DNA of 7,783 nt from Pseudomonadota bacterium (GTDB taxonomy: Bacteria > Pseudomonadota > Alphaproteobacteria > SMXQ01). A model generated the notes under the pieces. It ran no database searches and had not been told where the DNA came from. It saw only the letters and a list, made by a program, of their open reading frames with translations. Below are positions 1 through 6,112 of the stretch, piece after piece; within the stretch, counting starts at the first letter, position 1, and each line of letters begins with the position of its first letter. The translations under genes were made by a program, and so were the position numbers. The stretch spans positions 1 to 7,783 of the forward strand of contig JADFPK010000076.1 of assembly GCA_022562375.1 (NCBI GenBank), in the 5' to 3' direction.

Positions 1-980
1 TCACCGGCGCCACCGGCTTCGTCGGCTCGGCGGTCGCCCGCAAGCTCATCGGCGCCGGGAAGTCGGTGCGCGTCCTGGTGCGCGCCGGAAGCGACCGGCG
101 CAATATCGACGGTCTCGAGGTCGAGACGGTGGAAGGCGAACTCGGCGACCGCGCTTCGCTGGCGCGCGCGCTTGAGGGTTGCGACGCGCTTTACCACGTC
201 GCCGCCGACTATCGCCTGTGGGTGCCCGACCCGGACCGGATGTATGCCAACAACGTCGAAGGCACGCGCAACATCATGGAAGCGGCGCTTGATGCCGGGG
301 TCGGGCGCATCGTCTATACCAGCTCCGTCGCGGTGCTCGGGCTCCACCCCGACGGCACGCCGGCGGACGAGGACCTGCCGGTCGGCGTCGACGACATGAT
401 CGGCCATTACAAACGGTCCAAGTTCCTGGCCGAGGAAGAGGTGCGGCGGATGGTTTCGCAACAACACCTGCCCGCCGTCATCGTCAACCCGGCGGCGCCG
501 ATAGGCCCCCGCGACATCAAGCCGACGCCGACGGGACGGTTGATCGCCGATGCCGCGGCGGGGCGCGTGCCGGCCTATGTCGACACCGGCTTGAACGTCG
601 TCCATGTGGACGACGTCGCTTTGGGCCACCTGTTGGCCTTCGAGCGCGGCAAGGTGGGCGAGCGCTATATCCTCGGCGCCGAGAATATGACATTGCGCGA
701 GATTTTGACCGAGATCGCCGGTCTGGTCGGCCGCCGTCCGCCGCGCATCCGTCTGCCGCACAATTTGTTGCTGCCGGTCGCCGCGATCGCCGAAGGCTGG
801 GCGCGGCTGACCGGCCTGGGCCCGCCGATGGTGACGCTGGACGGCGTCAGGCTGTCGAAGAAGAAGATGTTCTTCACCCACGCAAAGGCGAAGCGGGAGC
901 TCGGTTACGCGCCCCGGCCGGTGGCCGAGGCCTTCGGCGAAGCCATTGCCTGGTTCCGCGAGTACGGCGCCTGCCCTTAA
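1..980 (+). CDS. hpnA: Hopanoid-associated sugar epimerase HpnA (5' end cut by window)
   Basis: NAD(P)-dependent member of the extended short-chain dehydrogenase (sugar epimerase/dehydratase) family, cytoplasmic. The reading frame is open from base 3 and gives 325 residues before TAA; family members are about 330 residues, so only a handful of N-terminal residues are missing. The window opens directly on the nucleotide-binding loop TGATGFVG (GxxGxxG, residues 1-8). The segment HVAADYRLWVPDP and the phrase NVEGTRN are typical of HpnA. The catalytic set is visible: YTSS (Ser107/Ser108) and YKRSK (Tyr136, Lys140). The GTG at 66 is internal, not the start, because the Rossmann motif lies upstream of it. 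It ends tail to tail with hpnB. HpnA is named for its occurrence in hopanoid clusters; its reaction is not firmly established, and a role in building or modifying the hopanoid polar head is inferred. Confidence 0.9.
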   Translation, partial: TGATGFVGSAVARKLIGAGKSVRVLVRAGSDRRNIDGLEVETVEGELGDRASLARALEGCDALYHVAADYRLWVPDPDRMYANNVEGTRNIMEAALDAGVGRIVYTSSVAVLGLHPDGTPADEDLPVGVDDMIGHYKRSKFLAEEEVRRMVSQQHLPAVIVNPAAPIGPRDIKPTPTGRLIADAAAGRVPAYVDTGLNVVHVDDVALGHLLAFERGKVGERYILGAENMTLREILTEIAGLVGRRPPRIRLPHNLLLPVAAIAEGWARLTGLGPPMVTLDGVRLSKKKMFFTHAKAKRELGYAPRPVAEAFGEAIAWFREYGACP

Positions 981-2152
981 GACCGGGGATCGCCGCCATA
1001 GCTCCGGGCTTTCCATTCGGCGCCTTCGCCGCGCCGGTGGCGGGTGGCCGAGCCAAGCGTCATGGCGATGAACAGGAGCGCCGCTAGGGGCAACAGCACC
1101 GCGCTCGCGCCCGATTGGCGGTAATAGGCAAGGGTCGGCGCGTAACAGATGGCCATCAACGCACATGCCGGCAGCGCCAGGGCGAGGGCGGCGAAATTTC
1201 CCCAAACCGGCAGGGCCAATATCACCAAGGCCGGCAGCACAAATACGACGGCCATGCCGGCGACGCAGGCGCCGAGCAGGTGGGGTGAGTGTTGGAGCTG
1301 GGTATAGGCCGTGCGCGCCACCATGTCCCAGATCTTCGAAAGCGTCTCATAGACCCGCAGGCTCTCGCTGTCCTCGGCGAGGCCGAGCCAGATCTTGCCG
1401 CCGCTCCGCTTGACGATATGGGCGAGCGCGCAATCGTCGATGAGCTCGGAACGGATCGCCGCGATGCCGCCGGCGCGCTCCAAGGCGTCCTTGCGGATAA
1501 GGATGCAGGCGCCGGCCGCCGCCGCCGTGGTGTCGTCGTCGTCGTTGACCAGGTTAAAGGGGTAGAGCATCTGGAAAAAGAAAACGAAGGCGGGGATCAG
1601 GAGGCGTTCCCAAATATGTTGGCAATTCAGCCGCACCATCAGCGAGACCAGGTCGCGGCCGTCCGCCCTTGCCTTGGCGATGAGCGATTTTACGGTTTCG
1701 CGGCCATGGACGGTATCGGCGTCGGTGAGGAAGAGATATTCGGCATCGGGCATGTTTTCGGCGGCGTGTTCGATGCCGTGATGGACCGCCCAAAGTTTGC
1801 CGCTCCAGCCGGCGGCAAGCGGCGGCGCCGACAGCACCTCGATGCGCCCTTTCGCCTCGGGCGTCGCCGCGAGGTTGCGCGCGATCTCCAAGGTCCGGTC
1901 GGTGCTGTCGTCATCGATGAGGAGGATGGAAAGCGGCCCGGGATAATCCTGGGCCAACAGTCCCGCCAACGCCGCCTCGATGGTCTTCTCCTCGTTGCGG
2001 GCCGGCACGATGGCGACGGCGCCGGTCCAGGGCGGCGGCGGCAGGGATGGCTCGAGCCGCAGATCGGCCCGCCAGAAGGAACCGCGAAAGCCGATCAGAT
2101 AGATCCAGGCGGCGAGCGAAGCGGCGCTAAGCAAAACGACAATGACGTCCAT
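977..2152 (-). CDS. hpnB: Hopene-associated glycosyltransferase HpnB
   Basis: A 391-residue membrane-anchored family 2 glycosyltransferase, full length for HpnB. An N-terminal hydrophobic helix (about residues 3-21) precedes the GT-A domain, which starts at VAIVPARNEE (46-55). The nucleotide-sugar and metal-binding residues are IDDDSTD (79-85) and TDAD (143-146). A later acidic stretch NDDDDTT, followed by ACILIRKDALERAGG, is characteristic of the family. Three hydrophobic segments follow (about 292-319, 320-336, 351-369), and the protein ends with WKARSY (380-385) and a short polar tail. The ATG at 2152 has a ribosome binding site GGGGGAT (2161-2167) at 8 bases. A promoter candidate lies just upstream. 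HpnB is expected at the inner membrane, transferring a sugar to a lipid acceptor; donor and acceptor are not proven. It is convergent with hpnA rather than in line with it, unlike common hpn operons. Confidence 0.9.
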   Translation of the reverse strand: MDVIVVLLSAASLAAWIYLIGFRGSFWRADLRLEPSLPPPPWTGAVAIVPARNEEKTIEAALAGLLAQDYPGPLSILLIDDDSTDRTLEIARNLAATPEAKGRIEVLSAPPLAAGWSGKLWAVHHGIEHAAENMPDAEYLFLTDADTVHGRETVKSLIAKARADGRDLVSLMVRLNCQHIWERLLIPAFVFFFQMLYPFNLVNDDDDTTAAAAGACILIRKDALERAGGIAAIRSELIDDCALAHIVKRSGGKIWLGLAEDSESLRVYETLSKIWDMVARTAYTQLQHSPHLLGACVAGMAVVFVLPALVILALPVWGNFAALALALPACALMAICYAPTLAYYRQSGASAVLLPLAALLFIAMTLGSATRHRRGEGAEWKARSYGGDPRS

Positions 2153-2176
2153 TGTTTGCCATCCCCCGAGGGTTTT

Positions 2177-2205
2177 ATTTTGTTGACGGTTGCTGTCCGT
2201 GGCAA
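2177..2205 (-). promoter_or_regulatory. Candidate sigma-70-type promoter of hpnB
   Basis: Read on the minus strand: TTGCCA (2205-2200; 5 of 6 to the -35 consensus), a 17-base spacer, then CAAAAT (2182-2177; 4 of 6 to the -10 consensus). Transcription would start near 2170, leaving a leader of about 18 bases that contains only the GGGGGAT ribosome binding site. Spacing and position are good, but there is no experimental support. No comparably good promoter for the divergent gene at 2362 was found in the 209-base gap. Confidence 0.45.
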
Positions 2206-2361
2206 TCCGCGTTGCGGTGAAACTTAGCGCCCGGCGGGGAGTGGCGGCAACGAGAAATCACGAAAGCCTGCGTTCGCAGGTCTTGCTTTCAGCCGTTCCG
2301 CCGCTCAATCGTGGTAACATCGCCTGCCTTATTGCGGAATGGCAAAGGGGTAGAGAGACCC

Positions 2362-3723
2362 GTGAACCTCCATCGCCTGTTGCGTCAGCGTGAAGCCGAA
2401 GGGCGGCCGGTTACGGTCGGTCTCATCGGCGCCGGCAAGTTCGGCGCCATGTTCCTCGCCCAGGCGCGCTCAACCCCCGGCCTGCACGTCCTTGGCATCG
2501 CCGATCTCGACCTCGATCGCGCCAGGCAAAGCCTGGGGCTTGCCGGCTGGTCCGGGGAACAATTCGCGGCCCCGTCGTTCGACGAGGCGCTGAGATGCGG
2601 CGCCACCCATCTTTGCGAGGACGCCTTGGCGCTGATCGAAGCGGGCGGGCTCGAGGTGGTGATCGACGCCACCGGCGATCCGGCGGCGGGCATCCGCCAC
2701 GCCCTGGCGGCATCCGCGCAGGGGCGCCACATGATCATGGTCAATGTCGAGGCCGACGCGCTGGCCGGGCCGTTGCTGGCGCGCCGCGCGGCGGAAAGCG
2801 GCTGCGTCTATTCACTCGCCTACGGCGATCAGCCGGCGCTGATCTGCGAACAGGTGGACTGGGCCCGCGCCGCCGGCTTCGAGGTCATCGCGGCGGGCAA
2901 GGGGACCAAGTACCTGCCGGCCTATCACGCCTCGACGCCCGAGACCGTCTGGGACCATTACGGCTTCACCGAGGCCGAGGTGAAGCAAGGCGAATTCAAC
3001 CGGCGCATGTTCAACTCCTTCCTCGACGGCACCAAGTCGGCGATCGAGATGGCGGCGGTTTGCAACGCCACCGGCCTGACCCCGGCGCCCGGCGGCCTCG
3101 GTTTCCCGCCGGCCGGGGTGGACGATCTTGCCGATGTGTTGCGCCCTCGATCGGAAGGTGGCGCGCTCCATCATCGCGGCACCGTCGAGGTCATCTCCTG
3201 TCTTCAGCGTGACGGCAGCCCGATCGCGCGCGACCTGCGCTGGGGGACCTATGTCGCCATCGAGGCGCCGGGCGATTACGCCAGGAGATGCTTCGCCGAA
3301 TACGGCCTGGCGACCGATGCCAGCGGGCGATATACCGTGATGTACAGGCCCTACCACCTGATCGGCCTCGAGCTCGGCATCTCCGTCGCCTCCGCCGCCC
3401 TTCGCGGCGAGGCGACGGGCGCGCCTTCGGATTTCCACGCCGACGTGGTGGCCATCGCCAAGCGCGATCTCAAGGCCGGCGAGGTGCTGGACGGCGAGGG
3501 CGGCGGGACGGTCTGGGGCAGGCTCATGCCGGCAACCGACGCGCTCGGGCTCGGCGGTCTTCCCATCGGCCTCGCCCACCATGTCAAACTCGGGAACGAT
3601 ATCCCCACCGGCGATCCGTTGCGCTGGGCCGACGTCGAGATCGACGAAAATCTCGAAGCCGTCCGCGTCCGGCGCGAAATGGAGGCGGCCTTCGGCCACG
3701 CGGTGAGTGACGCCGCGGAGTGA
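2362..3723 (+). CDS. NAD(P)-binding, SAF-domain oxidoreductase (COG4091 / DXR-like group)
   Basis: A 453-residue cytoplasmic protein. The N-terminal Rossmann domain contains VGLIGAGKFGAMF (GAGKFG at 23-28), and an acidic pair at the end of the second strand (IADLD, Asp48/Asp50) would contact the adenosine ribose. The middle carries conserved-looking GKGTKYLPAYHAS and GEFNRRMFNSFLDGTKSA segments. A C-terminal SAF domain spans about residues 361-428 (from DVVAIAKRDLKAGEVL). This architecture is that of COG4091, annotated 'homoserine dehydrogenase-like'. The same group includes the DXR-like (DRL) enzymes of Brucella, which make methylerythritol phosphate from deoxyxylulose phosphate, as well as paralogues of unknown role; I cannot tell which this is. 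I chose GTG 2362 because MNLHRLL begins the family's N-terminus; the frame stays open to 2311 without a better start. The AAAGGGG at 2344-2350 is somewhat far (11 bases). The gene is divergent from hpnB. Confidence 0.8.
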   Translation: MNLHRLLRQREAEGRPVTVGLIGAGKFGAMFLAQARSTPGLHVLGIADLDLDRARQSLGLAGWSGEQFAAPSFDEALRCGATHLCEDALALIEAGGLEVVIDATGDPAAGIRHALAASAQGRHMIMVNVEADALAGPLLARRAAESGCVYSLAYGDQPALICEQVDWARAAGFEVIAAGKGTKYLPAYHASTPETVWDHYGFTEAEVKQGEFNRRMFNSFLDGTKSAIEMAAVCNATGLTPAPGGLGFPPAGVDDLADVLRPRSEGGALHHRGTVEVISCLQRDGSPIARDLRWGTYVAIEAPGDYARRCFAEYGLATDASGRYTVMYRPYHLIGLELGISVASAALRGEATGAPSDFHADVVAIAKRDLKAGEVLDGEGGGTVWGRLMPATDALGLGGLPIGLAHHVKLGNDIPTGDPLRWADVEIDENLEAVRVRREMEAAFGHAVSDAAE

Positions 3724-3757
3724 GGGGATCGGGCGATCGCCGGGGTCTCTCTTTGGC

Positions 3758-3772
3758 GCGGGAATGGCTTGC
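3758..3772 (+). repeat. 15-base repeat, copy 1
   Basis: GCGGGAATGGCTTGC occurs exactly here and again at 5416-5430. This copy lies 86-100 bases upstream of the cytochrome gene start, just before its candidate -10 box. Confidence 0.5.
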
Positions 3773-3784
3773 GACCTAAAATCA

Positions 3785-3793
3785 TGCTAAAGT
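3785..3793 (+). promoter_or_regulatory. Possible extended -10 promoter for the cytochrome gene
   Basis: TGC followed by TAAAGT (3788-3793; 4 of 6 to TATAAT) resembles an extended -10 element. The -35 region at the right distance (TGGCTT, 3765-3770) is weak and overlaps the 15-base repeat, which could hold an activator site instead. Transcription would start near 3800, giving a leader of about 58 bases that contains the hairpin at 3811-3828. Confidence 0.3.
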
Positions 3794-3810
3794 ACTGTCA
3801 GGGCGGAAAA

Positions 3811-3828
3811 CCGGCCGGCAGGGGCCGG
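3811..3828 (+). other. Stem-loop in the cytochrome gene leader
   Basis: CCGGCC (3811-3816) and GGCCGG (3823-3828) form a 6-base GC-only stem with a 6-base loop, 16 bases before the ribosome binding site. No T-run follows, so it is not a terminator. It may affect mRNA stability or translation, but nothing shows this. Confidence 0.35.
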
Positions 3829-3857
3829 CATTGACTCGATTTTGGAAAGGACGGCGG

Positions 3858-4235
3858 ATGATGAACGTAAGGATATTGGCGATTGGGGTGGCGCTCGTTT
3901 TCGCCCTTAACGGCGGCTTCGCCCAGGCTCAGGAGGCCGCCAAGGGCAAGAAGGTCTTCAACAAATGCAAGATCTGCCATTCCCTCAAGAAGGGCAAGAA
4001 GAAGATCGGGCCCAGCCTTTACGGCGTCATCGGGCGGACGGCCGGCACGGTCGCGAAGTTCAAATATTCCAAGGCGATGAAGAAATCCGGCGTCGTCTGG
4101 GACGACAAATCCCTCGATGCCTTTTTGACCAAGCCGAAGAAGTTCGTACCGGGCACCAAGATGAGATTTGCCGGTATCAAGAAGCAAAAGGACCGGGACA
4201 ACCTGATCGCCTATCTGAAGGAGGCGGCCAAATAG
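3858..4235 (+). CDS. Periplasmic class I cytochrome c (c2-like), lysine-rich
   Basis: A 125-residue secreted monoheme cytochrome. A signal peptide (about 1-24) ends in AQA before Gln25. The mature protein has about 101 residues. Heme is attached at CKICH (Cys37, Cys40, His41 as proximal ligand). Met102 in PGTKMRFAG is the expected sixth ligand, the usual motif of cytochrome c2 and mitochondrial-type proteins. GPSLYGVIGR and the C-terminal helix (NLIAYLKEAAK) also match. It would carry electrons between periplasmic redox partners; which ones cannot be read from the sequence. About a quarter of the mature residues are lysine (25 of 101), so the protein is very basic. The tandem ATGs at 3858 and 3861 follow GGAAAGGA (3844-3851); 3858 gives the closer spacing. 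A TTG further upstream (3831) is unlikely because it precedes the ribosome binding site and would spoil the signal peptide. Confidence 0.88.
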   Translation: MMNVRILAIGVALVFALNGGFAQAQEAAKGKKVFNKCKICHSLKKGKKKIGPSLYGVIGRTAGTVAKFKYSKAMKKSGVVWDDKSLDAFLTKPKKFVPGTKMRFAGIKKQKDRDNLIAYLKEAAK

Positions 4236-4292
4236 GTTTGAAGCAGCGGGCGGGGTCGTGCCGCCATCCTTGGTCGAGGCATGCAAAAACCT

Positions 4293-4402
4293 CGGGCCTG
4301 AATTGCAAAATTGGCGCTACTGAGGCCCGGGAAAAGAAGTTAGACTTCTAAGCGTAACCCCGAAGGATCCCCCTCTAAGCCCCGCCGCGCGCGGGGCTTT
4401 TT
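4293..4402 (+). ncRNA. Possible small RNA or structured 3' untranslated region
   Basis: Three hairpins follow one another. The first pairs CGGGCCT (4293-4299) with AGGCCCG (4323-4329). The second is AGAAGT-tag-ACTTCT (4335-4349). The third is the intrinsic terminator at 4377-4402. The stretch starts about 57 bases after the cytochrome stop and encodes no credible protein. It could be the cytochrome mRNA tail, a processed fragment or an independent small RNA. I found no clear promoter and no known RNA family. Confidence 0.25.
4377..4402 (+). terminator. Rho-independent terminator
   Basis: AAGCCCCG (4377-4384) pairs with CGGGGCTT (4392-4399) around a 7-base loop, and five T follow or overlap the stem end (4398-4402). 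It ends transcription from the cytochrome gene side, about 140 bases past its stop, and separates it from the methyltransferase gene. Confidence 0.85.
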
Positions 4403-4521
4403 CTGTGTTCACCTCTCCGGGGCACGCTATCCCCGTCATCAGCCCGAAAAGATGAGCCGGAAAAGAGGTATGTACTCAGGCTGATCCGATCCCGTCGCGG
4501 GCATGGAGGGCGTCGCAGTTG

Positions 4522-5133
4522 ATGGACAGGCAAACCGTCTACCGCCAAAGAGCCCGTCTTTATGACTTCCTCGACCTTCCCTTCGAATATGGCCGCTACC
4601 GGCGTTTGAGACGGCGGATGTTCGAAGGCCTCACCGGTCGTCTCCTCGACGCCGGGGTGGGAACCGGACGCAACATCGCCTTCTATCCCGAAGGCAGCGA
4701 GGTGACCGGCATCGACCTCAGCCCGGCGATGATCGCCAGGGCGCGTCGGCGAGGCGACAAGCTTGGCCGCGCCGTCGATCTCCGCGAGATGGACGTCTCG
4801 GCGACGGCGTTTGCCGACAACCACTTCGACGCCGTGATCGCGACCTTCCTGTTCTGTGTGCTGGAGAAGGACCAGCAGTTGCCGGCGCTGATGGAGTTGG
4901 CGCGGATCTGCGGGGAAGGGGGAGAGATCAGGTTGCTCGATTACGTCTATTCCGAAAACCCCGCCCGCCGGTTCGTCATGCGCCTCTGGGCGCCGTGGGT
5001 AAGGGCGGTCTTCGGCGCCGCCTTCGACCGCGACACCGAACGTTACATCGCCGACGCCGGGCTCGAGCTGATCGAGCGGCGCTTCCTGGTCTCCGACGTG
5101 ATCAGGTTGCTGGTGCTGAGACCCAAGGGGTGA
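4522..5133 (+). CDS. Class I SAM-dependent methyltransferase, small UbiE/METTL7-like type
   Basis: A 203-residue cytoplasmic or membrane-associated methyltransferase with no signal peptide. Motif I is LLDAGVGTGRNIAFYP (41-56; GxGxG at 45-49), and the acidic residue ending the second strand is Asp65 in GIDLSPAMI. DAVIATFLFCVLE fits motif II, and GGEIRLLDYV fits the later strand. The opening YRQRARLYDFLDLPFEYGRYR resembles small methyltransferases that act on quinone precursors or phospholipid head groups, but the substrate cannot be assigned. ATG 4522 is chosen. A TTG directly before it (4519) sits nearer to the GGAGGG (4505-4510) and may be the true start; this changes the protein by one residue. 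The gene follows a terminator, so it has its own promoter, which I could not define. It is convergent with the lipoprotein gene, 10 bases away. Confidence 0.8.
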   Translation: MDRQTVYRQRARLYDFLDLPFEYGRYRRLRRRMFEGLTGRLLDAGVGTGRNIAFYPEGSEVTGIDLSPAMIARARRRGDKLGRAVDLREMDVSATAFADNHFDAVIATFLFCVLEKDQQLPALMELARICGEGGEIRLLDYVYSENPARRFVMRLWAPWVRAVFGAAFDRDTERYIADAGLELIERRFLVSDVIRLLVLRPKG

Positions 5134-5143
5134 GGGCCGGGCG

Positions 5144-5371
5144 TCAGTTACCGGGGTCGTTGCCAACCGTCCCCTGGGCTTCCTGGACCAGCAGGCCACG
5201 GCCATCGAACAACGCCGGCGGCGTCGCCAAAGGTTCGGCCCGACGGCTCATCACCGGGGCGGAAAGCCCGCTATCGAAGGAGAAGGAGTAACTCGTCCTT
5301 CCCGCATCCCATTTTCCCTGAGCGCAGGCCGCCAGCACGGCGGTGGCGCATAGAATGGTGATCACGCGCAT
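5144..5371 (-). CDS. Small lipoprotein of unknown function
   Basis: A 75-residue predicted lipoprotein. MRVITILCATAVLAAC ends in a perfect lipobox LAAC, with Cys16 as the lipidated residue. The mature part (about 60 residues, starting CAQGKWDAGR) is polar, has no recognisable domain and no transmembrane helix, and is Pro/Gly-rich toward the end. Residue 17 is Ala and 18 is Gln, so no Asp retention signal is seen; outer membrane sorting is possible. I chose ATG 5371 over 5395 because GGGAG (about 5380-5384) lies 8-9 bases upstream and the signal peptide starts cleanly with MRV. It faces the methyltransferase gene tail to tail. I do not recognise a family. Confidence 0.65.
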   Translation of the reverse strand: MRVITILCATAVLAACAQGKWDAGRTSYSFSFDSGLSAPVMSRRAEPLATPPALFDGRGLLVQEAQGTVGNDPGN

Positions 5372-5415
5372 ATCGGTTCTCCCACCCGTTAGCACGGTTC
5401 CAGGCGAGCCCGGCG

Positions 5416-5430
5416 GCGGGAATGGCTTGC
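5416..5430 (+). repeat. 15-base repeat, copy 2
   Basis: Exact second copy of GCGGGAATGGCTTGC (first at 3758-3772). It lies 45-59 bases upstream of the lipoprotein start, in reverse orientation relative to that gene. Confidence 0.5.
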
Positions 5431-5485
5431 ATCTTGTCCGGCGCCAAACCTGGCGTCGGCGCCCCGTCCCTCAAATGCTGGGTCT

Positions 5486-5501
5486 CCCTATGGGCATAGG
5501 G
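5486..5501. promoter_or_regulatory. Operator-like inverted repeat
   Basis: CCCTATG (5486-5492) and CATAGGG (5495-5501) are perfect 7-base arms separated by GG. The short gap suits a dimeric DNA-binding protein better than an RNA hairpin. It lies about 115-130 bases upstream of the lipoprotein gene (minus strand), the nearest intact gene it could control. Confidence 0.4.
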
Positions 5502-5569
5502 TGACGGCAAAGGGTTAACAAAGTTTGAACGCCTGGATGGATGACCGGCCTCGACCTCGACCCAGCCCC

Positions 5570-5850
5570 CGGACGCCGGCGCTCATTGGCCTGTACCACG
5601 ATTATCGGCAACGCGCCGGGAACGCGCTCAACCGCAACGTCAAGCGCCGGCGTATCGCCGGGATGGCACCGCGCCTGCCCGCCGCCGGAATGCCCGCCGC
5701 TGGAGTGATGGAGGCGCGGAAAAGCTTCCGCCGTCTCCAGGCCACCCGGCATCCCCATCCTCCTGGGCGTCGGGCAAGACCACAGGCAAAAGGCTCGGGC
5801 CAAAATCATCATTGAAACCATCATGTAGGCCGCATAACCTTGCCAACCAG
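5570..5850 (-). pseudogene. Likely decayed small SHOCT-type membrane protein
   Basis: On the minus strand, fragments in different frames line up in the order of a small membrane protein with a C-terminal SHOCT domain. One frame gives WQGYAAYMMVSMMIL; the next frame continues as FGPSLLPVVL, as in the Met/Gly-rich start and membrane helix of such proteins. Further on, ALDVAVERV and, later, ERRR match the beginning and end of the SHOCT consensus (ALxxLxERxARGEI...EYExRR), with the middle out of frame. No single frame yields the whole protein, so at least two indels are needed. Such small proteins often sit near copper or multicopper oxidase genes, which fits the location. The match is by eye, and chance resemblance is possible. 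Confidence 0.3.
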
Positions 5851-5953
5851 CGATGCCCGCCTCGCCGTTTTCAACCGAGAAGGGGACATCGCCCGAACGA
5901 CGCCGTGCCCGCGGCTCCGCCGATGCATGGTGCGGGCCCAAACGGTGGCCCAC

Positions 5954-5970
5954 GGCGGTGTTTCACCGCC
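5954..5970 (+). other. Stem-loop before a strong ribosome binding site
   Basis: GGCGGTG (5954-5960) and CACCGCC (5964-5970) form a perfect 7-base stem with loop TTT, ending 11 bases before the AGGGAGGA ribosome binding site of the 14-codon ORF. No T-run follows. It is a leader-structure candidate with no matched riboswitch family. Confidence 0.35.
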
Positions 5971-5991
5971 GGCAACGAGAGGGAGGAAACC

Positions 5992-6036
5992 ATGAAGTAT
6001 GCCGTGAACGCGGCCATGGCCAACTCACCAAAATGA
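5992..6036 (+). CDS. 14-codon ORF behind a strong ribosome binding site (leader or gene remnant)
   Basis: ATG 5992 follows AGGGAGGA (5980-5987) at ideal spacing, and the frame reads MKYAVNAAMANSPK before TGA. MKYAVNAAMA looks like the start of a signal peptide that then breaks off. This is either the surviving 5' end of a decayed secreted-protein gene or a short regulatory peptide. Downstream frames do not resume a recognisable protein. Confidence 0.25.
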   Translation: MKYAVNAAMANSPK

Positions 6037-6112
6037 GGCTATCGGACGGCCGCGGCGGGAAAGCCATTACAACGGCGGCGCAATTTGAGTATGATCGCCA
6101 TGGATTTGAAGG

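Noticed and set aside
1289..2227. Long plus-strand ORF (312 codons) opposite hpnB
   Set aside because: It is antisense to a clear glycosyltransferase, has no family motifs and no ribosome binding site, and reflects codon bias in GC-rich DNA.
2812..3699. Long minus-strand ORF (295 codons) opposite the SAF oxidoreductase
   Set aside because: Shadow of a well-supported gene; composition is low-complexity and no domain is visible.
3732..3741. GGCGATCGCC palindrome after the SAF oxidoreductase as a terminator
   Set aside because: It could only form a 3-base stem with a 4-base loop, and no T-run follows closely.
3758..3772. Sigma-54 promoter in GCGGGAATGGCTTGC
   Set aside because: GG and GC are separated by 9 rather than 10 bases and the TGGCAC core is absent.
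3798..4286. 162-codon minus-strand ORF over the cytochrome gene
   Set aside because: The plus strand encodes a clear heme protein with CKICH and an axial Met motif; the minus frame is its shadow.
5440..5463. Two GGCGCC palindromes as a terminator or operator
   Set aside because: No T-run is present, and short GC palindromes are common at this base composition.
5525..5815. 96-codon plus-strand ORF
   Set aside because: Arg/Pro-rich composition, no ribosome binding site and no motif; it lies opposite the pseudogene remains.
5471..5953. 160-codon minus-strand ORF as an intact gene
   Set aside because: Only parts look protein-like, and they need frame changes to match a SHOCT protein. No ribosome binding site supports the start, so it is treated as pseudogene remains.
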